Part shown: one piece after another, positions 14,895 through 23,243 of the stretch | Numbering within the stretch: position 1 is the stretch's first letter | Layout: every line of letters begins with the position of its first letter | Source: an uncultured Sphingomonas sp. | GTDB taxonomy: Bacteria; Pseudomonadota; Alphaproteobacteria; Sphingomonadales; Sphingomonadaceae | Assembly (NCBI RefSeq): GCF_913778135.1 | Contig: NZ_CAJYVU010000059.1 | Span: forward strand, 1-44,717 | Reading direction: 5' to 3' | DNA: 44,717 nt | The notes under the pieces: model-generated | Told to the model about the DNA's origin: nothing | Seen by the model: only the letters and a program-made list of their open reading frames with translations | Databases searched by the model: none | Position numbers and translations under genes: made by a program

Positions 14895-15727
14895 GCGACG
14901 ACGCACCGCACGCTGCTCCCGCTCACGAGGGCGCCGAGCTCAACTTCGCCGGCAAGATGGCCTATGCCGATTACCTGGCACTCGACCGCGTGCTGACCGC
15001 GCAGCATCCGCGCTCGACCGCGCATGACGAACTGCTGTTCATCATCCAGCATCAGACCAGCGAACTCTGGATGAAGCTGGCGGTGCACGAACTCACCAGC
15101 GCGCGCGACGCGATCCTCGCCGACCGACTGCCCGACGCATTCAAGATGCTCACGCGCGTCAGCCGCATCCTGGAACAGTTGAACGGCGCGTGGGACGTGC
15201 TGCGCACCATGACGCCGAGCGAATACACGACCTTCCGCGATGCGCTCGGCCAGTCGTCTGGGTTCCAGTCGTGGCAGTATCGCGCGATCGAATTCCTGTG
15301 CGGCAATCGCCATCACGCGATGCTTGATCCGCACCGCCACCGCGCCGACACGCTCGCCACGCTGGAACAGATCCTCGCGAGCCCCAGCATCTACGACGCC
15401 GCATTGCTGCTGCTCCACGCGCGCGGGCTGCTCGCCGATCCGACGCGCGACTGGCATGTCGAGCGCACGCCCGATCCGGCGGTGACCGACGCCTGGGCGA
15501 CGGTCTACCGCGATCCCACGCGCTACTGGCCGCTCTACGAACTGGCGGAAAAACTGGTTGATCTGGAGGATTACTTCCGCCGCTGGCGCTTCAACCACGT
15601 GACCACCGTTGAGCGCGTCATCGGGCTGAAGCGCGGTACCGGTGGCACCGGCGGGGTCAGCTACCTGCGCCGGATGCTGGAGGTCGAGCTGTTCCCCGAG
15701 CTCTGGCAGGTCCGCACCCATCTGTAG
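14891..15727 (+). CDS. kynA: Tryptophan 2,3-dioxygenase
   Basis: 278 residues matching the tetrameric haem dioxygenase in length. Key segments are [14 protein letters not shown] (distal histidine and substrate pocket), the [17 protein letters not shown] loop, and [12 protein letters not shown] containing the proximal haem histidine. It ends with the mobile loop GTGGTGG and the typical tail. It converts tryptophan to N-formylkynurenine. The start is a GTG at 14891 inside a GTGA overlap with kynU, so the two genes are coupled. With nadB elsewhere in the window for NAD synthesis from aspartate, this pair is more likely catabolic. Confidence 0.95.
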   Translation: MSDDAPHAAPAHEGAELNFAGKMAYADYLALDRVLTAQHPRSTAHDELLFIIQHQTSELWMKLAVHELTSARDAILADRLPDAFKMLTRVSRILEQLNGAWDVLRTMTPSEYTTFRDALGQSSGFQSWQYRAIEFLCGNRHHAMLDPHRHRADTLATLEQILASPSIYDAALLLLHARGLLADPTRDWHVERTPDPAVTDAWATVYRDPTRYWPLYELAEKLVDLEDYFRRWRFNHVTTVERVIGLKRGTGGTGGVSYLRRMLEVELFPELWQVRTHL

Positions 15728-15844
15728 CACGCCCGATTAAGTCGCTTGATCAACATGGGGCGATAGGCGCAGCTTTACGTTACGGAGTTCGTCGACAGGC
15801 GGTTCCACGCCCGCGGCAGCACTCCGAACGAGGAGAGATGTCTT

Positions 15845-16510
15845 ATGGTCTATTCCGATCAGGCACCGGGCAGCAGGCGGATCGCCACGATCGCGGGTGT
15901 CGCGGTGATCCACGGATTGCTCGGCTTCGCCTTCGTCACCGGCATGGCGACCAGTTTCGTGCGTGATGTGTCGCGCACGCTGACGACCACCAACGTGCCC
16001 CTCGACGAACCGCCACCGCCGGATGCACCGCCGCCGCCCAAACGGAGTGCGACCGCACCGTCGAGCGCCTCGACGATCACCGTGGTCGAACCGCGCGTGC
16101 CGACACCCGCCGCGAGCGACACCGTCTTCGTCGATCTTGCCCCGACGCCCGCGCCACCGCTGCCGCCCGCGCGCGTCGATGTCGCGCCGCCGCCGGCTCC
16201 GCCCGCGATCAGCAAGGCGAGCGGCGTCCGCGTGATCGGCAATCGCGGCGCCTGGATCACGACCGACAATTACCCCGCCGCCGCGCTGCGTGCCGAAGAG
16301 CAGGGCGTCACCGGCATCACCGTGAAGATCGGCGCGGATGGGCGCGTGACAGGTTGTTCGGTAACCGCGCCGAGCGGATCAAGCGCGCTCGACGCCGCGA
16401 CCTGCCGGCTCTATCAGCGTCGTGCCCGCTTCGCACCCGCTCGTGACGATGCCGGCTTGGCGGTCGCCACCAGCTACAGCGACCGGGTACGCTGGCAACT
16501 GCCGCAGTGA
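15845..16510 (+). CDS. tonB: TonB family energy transducer
   Basis: 221 residues: a short cytoplasmic N terminus, one membrane anchor (residues about 16-38), a proline-rich periplasmic spacer (residues about 50-135, with PPPPDAPPPPK) and a C-terminal TonB fold (YPAAALRAEEQGVTGITVKI, residues 142-221). It delivers proton-motive energy to outer-membrane receptors. ATG at 15845 follows a GAGGAGAG ribosome binding site by eight bases. No exbB, exbD or receptor gene is adjacent, so it stands alone and presumably uses partners encoded elsewhere. Confidence 0.9.
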   Translation: MVYSDQAPGSRRIATIAGVAVIHGLLGFAFVTGMATSFVRDVSRTLTTTNVPLDEPPPPDAPPPPKRSATAPSSASTITVVEPRVPTPAASDTVFVDLAPTPAPPLPPARVDVAPPPAPPAISKASGVRVIGNRGAWITTDNYPAAALRAEEQGVTGITVKIGADGRVTGCSVTAPSGSSALDAATCRLYQRRARFAPARDDAGLAVATSYSDRVRWQLPQ

Positions 16511-16519
16511 TCGATCAGT

Positions 16520-16548
16520 CGCTTCCCCGGCATACCCGCGGGGAAGCG
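16520..16548. terminator. Hairpin between convergent tonB and L,D-transpeptidase genes
   Basis: CGCTTCCCC at 16520-16528 pairs perfectly with GGGGAAGCG at 16540-16548 around an eleven-base loop, with two further base pairs possible if a G-T wobble is allowed. It lies exactly between the two convergent stops. Runs of T are short on both sides, so it may stop transcription only weakly or mainly protect 3' ends. Confidence 0.55.
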
Positions 16549-16550
16549 GC

Positions 16551-17180
16551 TTAGTCGACCCGCATTGCCTGTGCGATGCCCTCGCGCTCGTTGGCGCGCG
16601 CGGTCTCGCTCGCCTCGTGATCGCGCACCGGTGCCACGCTGGCGTAGCGCGGCGCATCCATGCCGCTGATATAGGCCTCGTCGGTCACCTCGACGGTCGC
16701 ACCCAAGCTGGTGATATCGAACAATTTCTTCGCAAACGCGGTCGGCAGGCGGATACACCCGTGCGAGGCGGGGAAGCCCGGGTTCGCACCCGCGTGGAGC
16801 GCGACGCCGTCCCAAGTCAGCCGCTGCATGTACGGCATCGGCGCGCTGTCGTAGAGGTTGGAGAAATGCTTCGCGTTCTTCTGCAGAATGGTGAAGCTGC
16901 CGGTCGGCGTGTCGTTGCCCGTCTTGCCGGTCGACACGCTCGACGCTGCGATCAGCGTTTCGCCGCGAAAGACATAGGCGCGCTGGTCGGGGATCGAGAT
17001 CAGCACGCTGACCGGCCCCTGCGCCTCGTTATCGGTCCACAAGTAACGATTGGGCGACAGCGTCGCCGCCGCCTCGGTCAGCGCCAGACTGTCCATCGTC
17101 CGCGCGGTGGCGAGTGAAGGGAAACAGGCGCCGGCAATCACCGGCGCGACCATCAACATGGCGCGTCGCAGCATCGTCAT
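16551..17180 (-). CDS. L,D-transpeptidase (YkuD family), Sec-exported
   Basis: 209 residues with an N-terminal signal peptide (residues about 1-26) and a YkuD domain. The catalytic block is H129 followed by SHGCIRLP with H140 and C142, the nucleophile. Such enzymes form 3-3 peptidoglycan cross-links or attach proteins to the wall in the periplasm. The region before the domain is short and no peptidoglycan-binding module is seen. A second transpeptidase-like gene is divergent across a 175-base spacer. The C-terminal 40 residues are charged and low in complexity. Confidence 0.92.
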   Translation of the reverse strand: MTMLRRAMLMVAPVIAGACFPSLATARTMDSLALTEAAATLSPNRYLWTDNEAQGPVSVLISIPDQRAYVFRGETLIAASSVSTGKTGNDTPTGSFTILQKNAKHFSNLYDSAPMPYMQRLTWDGVALHAGANPGFPASHGCIRLPTAFAKKLFDITSLGATVEVTDEAYISGMDAPRYASVAPVRDHEASETARANEREGIAQAMRVD

Positions 17181-17355
17181 CCTCGTGTCGTTTGGGCCAC
17201 CTCGGCCGGGCTCGCACGGTTGATAACTCCTTTACGCGAATTTGGTGCCACGCCGACGAGTCGTGTGGAATCCGCGCCAGAATGTCGTAGTCGGCGCCTA
17301 AGATACGGAAAAGACAGCGGATCGTTAAGGCGAATCGTGATAATACGGCCTCGCA

Positions 17356-18099
17356 ATGGGTGAGGGATTATTCAATCAGATGGAGCTGACGCGCGACACC
17401 GTGGCATCTAGGCGTGCCTTGTTGAAGACGGGTGGACTGTTCGCGGGGGCGATGATGATCCCCTCGGCCGTGGCTGCCGGTATGCGTCGCGCTCCCCAAT
17501 CGTTGCTCCCCGCCGGCCTGTACGAGGGGCATAGCGCGGGCGGCTTCACCGCCGACTCCTTCCCCGCCGACAGCGCCAACAGCCTCGGCAGCGTTCGTCC
17601 CGCGCTGATGCGCCGTGCAATGGCCGCGCTCCAGCAGCACGGCAGCAGCGTCGCGCGACACGACCGCATCGCGATCGCGGACTTCGCCGCCTCATCGGGC
17701 CGCCCGCGCTTCCACCTCGTCAACCTCGAAGACGGCCGCACCGCCTCCAAGCTGGTCGCGCACGGTTCCGGTTCGGACCCGGCGCATACCGGCTACCTGC
17801 AGCGCTTCTCGAACGCCAACGGCTCCAATGCGTCGTGCGAGGGCGCCTTTCTGACCAGCGACTATTATGTCGGCAAGCACGGCAAGTCGCAGCGGCTGAT
17901 CGGCCTCGACCATACCAACAACAACGCGCTCGACCGCGCGATCGTGGTGCACGCGGCATGGTACGCCAATCGCGAGATGGTGGCGGAACGCGGCATGCTC
18001 GGGCGTAGCCAGGGTTGTTTCGCGGTCGGCGAGAACGAACTGGCCGAGGTCTTCGAGCGGCTCGGGCCGGGCCGGATGATCTACGCTGCGAAGGTGTGA
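17356..18099 (+). CDS. Murein L,D-transpeptidase-like protein with Tat leader (YkuD_2 type)
   Basis: 247 residues. A twin-arginine leader (SRRALLK at 18-24, then a hydrophobic run to about residue 41) predicts folded export to the periplasm. The catalytic part resembles the murein L,D-transpeptidase catalytic-domain family: HGSGSDPAH near residue 136, H199 in IVVHAAWYA and the nucleophile C221 in GRSQGCFAVG. A second ATG at 17380 keeps the leader intact and has a GAGGG 13 bases upstream, so either start is possible. It probably edits or cross-links peptidoglycan. Confidence 0.82.
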   Translation: MGEGLFNQMELTRDTVASRRALLKTGGLFAGAMMIPSAVAAGMRRAPQSLLPAGLYEGHSAGGFTADSFPADSANSLGSVRPALMRRAMAALQQHGSSVARHDRIAIADFAASSGRPRFHLVNLEDGRTASKLVAHGSGSDPAHTGYLQRFSNANGSNASCEGAFLTSDYYVGKHGKSQRLIGLDHTNNNALDRAIVVHAAWYANREMVAERGMLGRSQGCFAVGENELAEVFERLGPGRMIYAAKV

Positions 18100-18143
18100 T
18101 ACCGCTCGCCTGAGCATCCGAGCTCGGGCGTAAACGCTCTAAT

Positions 18144-19187
18144 CTACCCGGCGGCGAGCCACGGGCGGACCTGCCCGATCATGCGGCTCCATGCCAGCCG
18201 GTCGACGCGTGCGACCGTCGCGACCGGACCCGCCGCCATTGCGTCGCGCAGACCGATCGTCCCCCGCCGCAGGCCGGCGCGAACCACCTGTGCCCATACC
18301 CGCCGCGTCTCGCGCGCGATCAGCCGCCGGTCACGCGCATCCGCGGCCGCGGTCGCGAGGTAGCGCAGCCGCGCATGGTCGAGCAGCGCGGCCAGTCGCC
18401 CCAGCGTCTCGCCGTTCGGCACCGGCTCGCCGTGCATCAGGTGACGCACGAACAATCGTGCCGCCGCGGGCGCCATGCCGCCGAACGTCTCGTTCAGGCT
18501 CTCGCCCAGCACGCGCTCCGCACTTGCCAGCATAATGTCCTCATACCGCTGCGAACACCCGCCGGCGTGACTGCGATAGGTGACCAGCGGCTCGTCGATT
18601 CGCGCTACCTGCCCCAGCGCGGCGACGCGGTGGTAGAGGTCGAAATCCTCGGCATAGAGCATATCGGGGCGCGTGAACGGATCGAGCGCACGCGCGACCT
18701 CGCCGCGCACCATCACCGACGACCAGACGAGCGGGTTGGAAAAACGCAGCAGCCAGCCGACCGACGCGGGCGTCGTGACCGGCGACTGACGCGAGGGGGC
18801 GATGCCGCTGTCGCTCAGCACCTGCGTCGCCGTGCCCGCCAGCGCGACGTGACGGTGCGCGTCCATGAACGCGACCTGCCGTGCGAAACGCTCCGGATGA
18901 CACAGATCGTCCTGGTCGAGTGCTGCGATATAGCGTCCGCGCGCGTGGGCAAGCGCGTGGTTGCGCGCGCGTACCGGACCGCCGTTCTGCGCCAGCGCAA
19001 TCAGCCGCACGCGCGGGTCGTGCCAGCGCGCCACCACGTCGCGCGTGTCGTCGGTGGAACAATCGTCGACGACGATGACCTCGTAATCGCCCATCGTCTG
19101 CCGCGCGACGCTGGCCAGCGTTTCCTCGATCAGCCGCGCACCATTGTACGCCGCCATGATGACGCTGACGACCGGCGCCGCGCTCAT
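18144..19187 (-). CDS. Family 2 glycosyltransferase
   Basis: 347 residues with a GT-A fold: VSVIMAAYNGA at the N terminus, VVDDCSTDDT, and the DQDD metal/nucleotide motif near residue 96. The acceptor region contains YAEDFDLYHRVAALG, typical of GT2 enzymes (the ED dyad includes the probable base). No membrane segment is evident, so it is cytoplasmic or membrane-associated. The ATG at 19187 overlaps the stop of the fusion gene by four bases (ATGA), making it the last gene of the 21982-18144 operon. Sugar donor and acceptor are unknown; coupling to an aminotransferase suggests an amino sugar or amino-modified aglycone. Confidence 0.9.
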   Translation of the reverse strand: MSAAPVVSVIMAAYNGARLIEETLASVARQTMGDYEVIVVDDCSTDDTRDVVARWHDPRVRLIALAQNGGPVRARNHALAHARGRYIAALDQDDLCHPERFARQVAFMDAHRHVALAGTATQVLSDSGIAPSRQSPVTTPASVGWLLRFSNPLVWSSVMVRGEVARALDPFTRPDMLYAEDFDLYHRVAALGQVARIDEPLVTYRSHAGGCSQRYEDIMLASAERVLGESLNETFGGMAPAAARLFVRHLMHGEPVPNGETLGRLAALLDHARLRYLATAAADARDRRLIARETRRVWAQVVRAGLRRGTIGLRDAMAAGPVATVARVDRLAWSRMIGQVRPWLAAG

Positions 19188-21643
19188 CCCGTCAACGCCT
19201 GTGCCGCGGTGCCGAGCAGCTGATCGACGATCATCATGCCGACGTCGTTCTGCCACAGCCACAATCCGTTGGCCTGACCGCGAAAGCTTGGCTCGCCGCC
19301 CAGCCGTCCCCAAGGCACGAACCCCGCGGCGAGTCCGATCCCGTACAACCCCGCGATCGGAGCACCGGCGGCGTCGCATACACGGCAGTGGCGATCGACC
19401 ATCGCGGCGCCGACGTCCGCCGACAGCACGATCGGCGTGCACGCTCGGTCGAGGACCGGCAGCGCGTGCGGGCGGTAACCGAGCGCGGCGACCACCACGT
19501 CGGCCTGCGCGATCACCTCTCTGGCGCGCGCGTCCTCGTTGGCCGCGATGCGATGCAGCCGGACCCGCGGATCGGGCACGCGACCATCGATACCCAGCAT
19601 CCTCTGCACCAGATCGCGCGCCTCGAGCCGGAATCCCGCCAGGCGATAGACGAAGCCCGACACGGGGCAGATGTCGTCGGGCCCGAAATCGGTAAATCCT
19701 TCCTCCTGCGCCGCCGCGGCGGAAGGATAAAAGGGTCTGAGTGACCGCCGGTGCAGCAGCGTGATGGCACCCTCGCTCAGCGGCAGCAGCGCCTTCAGCA
19801 GCGCCGCGATCGTGGTCAGCGCGCTGGTCGATCCGCCGATCACCGCGATACGTGGATCGCGCGTGCCCGCGATCAGGTCGGCGACCTTCTGCGTGCCCCC
19901 GACGCTCAACACCGCGTCCGATTGCAGCAGTCGCCCGCCCGCCAGCGCGGACAGTGGCTCCCCTGCGACTTCCTGCGCGGCCAGCCGATCGATCGGCTGA
20001 TGCCCTCCGGTTGCGATCACGACGTGGCGCGCGCGGTGCTCGGTGATCGTGCCGGTCGCGACATCCTCGATGCGCGTGCACCAGCCGCTGCCGTCCTGCC
20101 GCGTCGACAAGGCACGCCGGCCCGTCATCACCTGCCCGCCGTTGGCGCGCACCACCTGCGCCAGCCGGTCGCCGAGCACGTCGAGCATCGGCCCGACCTC
20201 GACCAGCGGGACACCCAGCCCGTGGCGGTGCGCCGCGACCCGCGCGGTTGCCGGATGATCGACCAGTGCCGCGATCTCGGCATGCGGGTTGTTGGCGACC
20301 GCGGTCAGAAACGTGTCCGCGCTCGAATCGGAGGTGATCGCGTAATGGCCGAGCCGCCCGCTCCCCAGCGTCGTGCCCGCCTCGACCACTGCAAGCCCTT
20401 GCGACAACGCCGGTAGAACCCCCGCCTTCGATGCCGCGGTCAGCAGCGCGGTACCCGCGGGGCCACCGCCCACCACCAGCGTTTCATGATGGTCGATCGC
20501 GCGCGGCACCGCCGCGACGCGCGGGGCCGCGACAATGCGGTTCAGCGCCGACGCGACGCGCTCAGCATCCGCCGGCGTCATCGTGTCGGTAACGGGCAGC
20601 GACAATATGCGCGCGCCTACGTCGTCGCACACCGGCAGCGGCTCGATCATCGCGACTTCGCGCACCCACGGCTGCTCGCCCAAATGCGGGCTGAAGTACG
20701 CGCCGGCGCCGATCCCTTCGCGCGCCAGCGCCGCGATCACGCCAGTGCGGTCACATCCGCGCGGCAGCAGCACCGGGAAGAAGCCGTGCGCCTGCTCCCC
20801 CTGCCCCAACCTCTGCAACGCGAGACGATCGCTCAGGCTTTTGCGGTAGGCGCCCACCACTGCGCCGCGGCTGGCGCTCACCGCGTCGAACGTCGTCAGC
20901 TTTGCGCGCGCTATCACCGCCAGCACTTCGGGCAGCTTGGCGTTCAGGCCCGGTATGGTGGCGACGCGAGGCTGGGTGAAACCGAAATTCGCCGCGGCGC
21001 GCAGCCGCTCGATCACGCCGGCGTCGCCGCAGTGGATCAGCCCGCCTTCCGCCACGGCGAAGGGCTTCGTCGCATGCATCGAGTAGACGACCGGAAAGGG
21101 TGCGCCAGCGCCGAAGTTCACGCCCGCAGCGTCGGTAGTGCCGAGCGACGCAGCCGCGTCCACCACCACCGCGACGCCGTGCCGCGCCGCCATCCAGCGG
21201 TAGCGGTCGAGGTCGATCGCGTGTCCGAAGGTAGCGTATGGCACGACCGCTGCGATTTCGGCTCCGTGACGCTGGAGCAAGCGCTCCTCCTCGCGGGCCG
21301 ACGCGCTCCAATCGTCCGGATCGACGTCGCAGACGAGCGGCACCAGTCCCGCCCACCACGCCGCCTGAGCGGTCGCCGCGAAGGTGAAGCCGGGCATCAG
21401 CGCCCTGCGTCCGCGTCCGCGCGCGCCCACCGCATCGGCCAGCGCGATCATCATGCCCGTTGTCGCATTGTTGACTGCCAGCGTCGCGCCGCGTCCACCG
21501 AACAGCCGCTCGGTCACGTCACGCTCGAACGCGCGCGCTTCCGGTCCGTGATTGCTGTAGGTACCACTTGCCTCGACACGCGACAGCGCCTCGGACAGCT
21601 GCGACAAGCGCGGCGGGTTGGGGGCGATCAGCGGCAGGTCCAT
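19184..21643 (-). CDS. Fusion: DegT/DnrJ/EryC1 aminotransferase + FAD/NAD(P) oxidoreductase
   Basis: 819 residues in one unbroken frame. Residues 1-370 form a DegT/DnrJ/EryC1/StrS-type PLP aminotransferase: GTYSNHGP, PGFTFAATAQAA, the PLP aspartate D162, and the Schiff-base lysine K193 in SMHATKPFAVAEGG. After a linker (about 371-386), residues 387-819 form a two-dinucleotide-binding flavoprotein: GGGPAG at 392-397, acidic residue E421, a second nucleotide site with GGSTSA at 603-608, ATGGHQP and LGYRP near 545 and 721. The second half resembles SidA/IucD-like N-hydroxylases or related FAD reductases at fold level only. Both halves keep their cofactor residues, so both may be active. The gene lies 24 bases after a chorismate-mutase-like gene and overlaps the GT2. 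Confidence 0.88.
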   Translation of the reverse strand: MDLPLIAPNPPRLSQLSEALSRVEASGTYSNHGPEARAFERDVTERLFGGRGATLAVNNATTGMMIALADAVGARGRGRRALMPGFTFAATAQAAWWAGLVPLVCDVDPDDWSASAREEERLLQRHGAEIAAVVPYATFGHAIDLDRYRWMAARHGVAVVVDAAASLGTTDAAGVNFGAGAPFPVVYSMHATKPFAVAEGGLIHCGDAGVIERLRAAANFGFTQPRVATIPGLNAKLPEVLAVIARAKLTTFDAVSASRGAVVGAYRKSLSDRLALQRLGQGEQAHGFFPVLLPRGCDRTGVIAALAREGIGAGAYFSPHLGEQPWVREVAMIEPLPVCDDVGARILSLPVTDTMTPADAERVASALNRIVAAPRVAAVPRAIDHHETLVVGGGPAGTALLTAASKAGVLPALSQGLAVVEAGTTLGSGRLGHYAITSDSSADTFLTAVANNPHAEIAALVDHPATARVAAHRHGLGVPLVEVGPMLDVLGDRLAQVVRANGGQVMTGRRALSTRQDGSGWCTRIEDVATGTITEHRARHVVIATGGHQPIDRLAAQEVAGEPLSALAGGRLLQSDAVLSVGGTQKVADLIAGTRDPRIAVIGGSTSALTTIAALLKALLPLSEGAITLLHRRSLRPFYPSAAAAQEEGFTDFGPDDICPVSGFVYRLAGFRLEARDLVQRMLGIDGRVPDPRVRLHRIAANEDARAREVIAQADVVVAALGYRPHALPVLDRACTPIVLSADVGAAMVDRHCRVCDAAGAPIAGLYGIGLAAGFVPWGRLGGEPSFRGQANGLWLWQNDVGMMIVDQLLGTAAQALTG

Positions 21644-21667
21644 GCTGCCGCCTTGCGCCCGGACGCG

Positions 21668-21982
21668 CTAACGTCGGGTTACATCGCGCCTGTCGAATTC
21701 TTCCAATTCATACGCGATCGAGGCTTCGACCAACGTGTCCCACAGAGCCGCAACCTCCCGCGTGGGCAGCCCGACCGCCGCAGCCGCCTCGACCGCTTGC
21801 GCGATCACCTGCTGCTTGCGCTCCTCGTCGCGCACCGCTGCCCGCTCCGGTTTGATCCGTGCGGCGGCGTCCATGTAGTCAAAGCGCCGTCGCAGCAGCG
21901 CAACCAGTTCGCGGTCGAGCGCGTCAACGCCGGCGCGCACCTCCGCCATCGTGCTGCACTCGGGACCGGGCTTGGTGTTCAT
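21668..21982 (-). CDS. Chorismate mutase / isochorismate-pyruvate lyase-like (AroQ fold)
   Basis: 104 residues in three helices, the AroQ class II mutase fold. It aligns by eye with PchB: the N-terminal ECSTMAEVR resembles DCTGLADIR, followed by LLRRRFDYMDAAARIK. Expected active-site residues are R16, R33 and K44; the usual glutamine is replaced by E92 (IAYELEEF), as in some eukaryotic mutases. It could make prephenate from chorismate or, like PchB, salicylate from isochorismate. An ATG at 22009 would add nine residues. It is the first gene of the operon with the aminotransferase fusion and the GT2. No aromatic amino acid pathway genes are adjacent. Confidence 0.85.
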   Translation of the reverse strand: MNTKPGPECSTMAEVRAGVDALDRELVALLRRRFDYMDAAARIKPERAAVRDEERKQQVIAQAVEAAAAVGLPTREVAALWDTLVEASIAYELEEFDRRDVTRR

Positions 21983-22106
21983 GGAGTCGCCTGTGCCGCT
22001 CACGACCATCGATGTCTAGCCGACGGACATGTAAGAACGCGTCGAACAAGGCCGTTGACCCCACCCACCGCGTCCGCGCACGGTAATCACCTTAAGGAGA
22101 CCAACC

Positions 22107-22316
22107 ATGCTGCTCGCTCTCGCGCTGATTCAGGCGACCGTTCCAGCGGCACAGCCGACGCCCCCAGCCCCGTCCGAGGAGAAGCTGATCTGCAAGCGCG
22201 TCCAGCAACCGGGATCGCGCCTGCCGGGTAAGAGGACATGCCTCAGCCGCGAGGACTGGGCCGCGCAGGAGAAGGATGGCCGCGACGCTTTGTCGAGCAC
22301 CAGCCGACAATATTGA
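22107..22316 (+). CDS. Small secreted hypothetical protein
   Basis: 69 residues with a short hydrophobic leader (MLLALALIQATVPAAQ) ending in a proline-rich segment, then a basic domain with two cysteines (KLICKRV and GKRTCLSREDWA) that could form a disulphide in the periplasm. AAGGAG lies nine bases before the ATG, a good ribosome binding site. It is divergent from the chorismate-mutase operon. I recognise no named family. Confidence 0.65.
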   Translation: MLLALALIQATVPAAQPTPPAPSEEKLICKRVQQPGSRLPGKRTCLSREDWAAQEKDGRDALSSTSRQY

Positions 22317-22362
22317 CGTCGCTGGCGCAGGGTCAGCTCAGACCGGCGCGGCCCACCATTGC

Positions 22363-22391
22363 TTGACCTTGCGCGCCCGCGCGGCTAAGCG
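22363..22391 (+). promoter_or_regulatory. Possible rpsD promoter
   Basis: TTGACC at 22363-22368 is followed after 17 bases by TAAGCG at 22386-22391. The -35 is good and the -10 weak. It would give a leader of about 145 bases before rpsD, space enough for autogenous control by S4, though no structure was established. The rest of the 22317-22541 spacer shows no gene. Confidence 0.35.
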
Positions 22392-22541
22392 CGCGCCTTC
22401 GCAATTGCCCCTGCACCCCGGTGAAGCGGTGGGCCTGCGCCGTCACAATGGTGGCGACGCGGCGCGATGACCGGGAAGAACCCTGCCTTTCATCGACGAT
22501 GACGCGCAGGCCACGTTGTTCGCATTTGCCAAGGATTGAAT

Positions 22542-23156
22542 ATGTCGAAGCGTCATAGCGCGAAGCACAAGCTCGATCGCCGTTTGGGCGAGAACATCTG
22601 GGGTCGTCCCAAGAGCCCGGTCAACAAGCGCGAGTACGGCCCCGGCCAGCACGGTCAGCGCCGCAAGGGCAAGGTGTCGGACTTCGGCATCCAGCTGCGC
22701 GCGAAGCAGAAGCTCAAGGGCTATTACGGCGACGTGACCGAGAAGCAGTTCAAGCACTGCTACGAGGAAGCCGCGCGCATGAAGGGCGACACCTCGCAGA
22801 ACCTGATCGGCCTGCTTGAGCGTCGCCTCGACATGATCGTCTACCGCGCGAAGTTCGCGCCGACGATCTGGGCCGCGCGCCAGCTCGTCAGCCACGGCCA
22901 CGTCCGCGTCAACGGCGTGAAGTGCAACATCGCGTCGCGCCGCTGCTACGTCAGCGACGAGATTACGCTGGGTTCGAAGGCGCAGGAAATGGCGCTGGTG
23001 CTCGAAGCCCAGCAGCTCGCCGAGCGCGAAGTGCCCGATTATGTCGCGCCCGACGGCAACGCCAAGGTCACCTTCATCCGCGTACCGACGCTGGACGAGG
23101 TGCCCTATCCGGTGAAGATGGAACCGAACCTCGTCGTCGAATTCTACTCGCGCTAA
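22542..23156 (+). CDS. rpsD: 30S ribosomal protein S4
   Basis: 204 residues starting [20 protein letters not shown]. It has the N-terminal rRNA-binding part ([18 protein letters not shown]), the S4 RNA-binding domain ([20 protein letters not shown], then SHGHVRVNG) and the usual C-terminal VEFYSR. It binds 16S rRNA early in 30S assembly. No N-terminal zinc cysteines are present. AAGGA precedes the ATG at 22542 by about six bases; a TTG at 22536 is less likely. It stands alone, away from the alpha operon, as is usual in alphaproteobacteria. Confidence 0.98.
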   Translation: MSKRHSAKHKLDRRLGENIWGRPKSPVNKREYGPGQHGQRRKGKVSDFGIQLRAKQKLKGYYGDVTEKQFKHCYEEAARMKGDTSQNLIGLLERRLDMIVYRAKFAPTIWAARQLVSHGHVRVNGVKCNIASRRCYVSDEITLGSKAQEMALVLEAQQLAEREVPDYVAPDGNAKVTFIRVPTLDEVPYPVKMEPNLVVEFYSR

Positions 23157-23185
23157 GCCGAGTAGAATCCGACGACCGGCCGGCG

Positions 23186-23222
23186 GGGCTAAAGCCCCGA
23201 CCGACGACGCGGGCTTTAGCCC
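23186..23222. repeat. Inverted repeat with GGGCTAAAGCCC arms
   Basis: GGGCTAAAGCCC (23186-23197) and GGGCTTTAGCCC (23211-23222) are exact reverse complements separated by 13 bases. Each arm can also fold on itself (GGGC/GCCC). It lies between the rpsD stop and a separate terminator hairpin. Its form resembles short palindromic intergenic repeats. Confidence 0.6.
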
Positions 23223-23243
23223 GCGGCGGTACCGGGGAGAAAA

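Noticed and set aside
20486..22231. Long plus-strand open frame across the aminotransferase fusion and chorismate-mutase genes
   Set aside because: Its composition is that of an antisense shadow (Arg, His, Gln rich). The minus-strand proteins carry cofactor motifs throughout.
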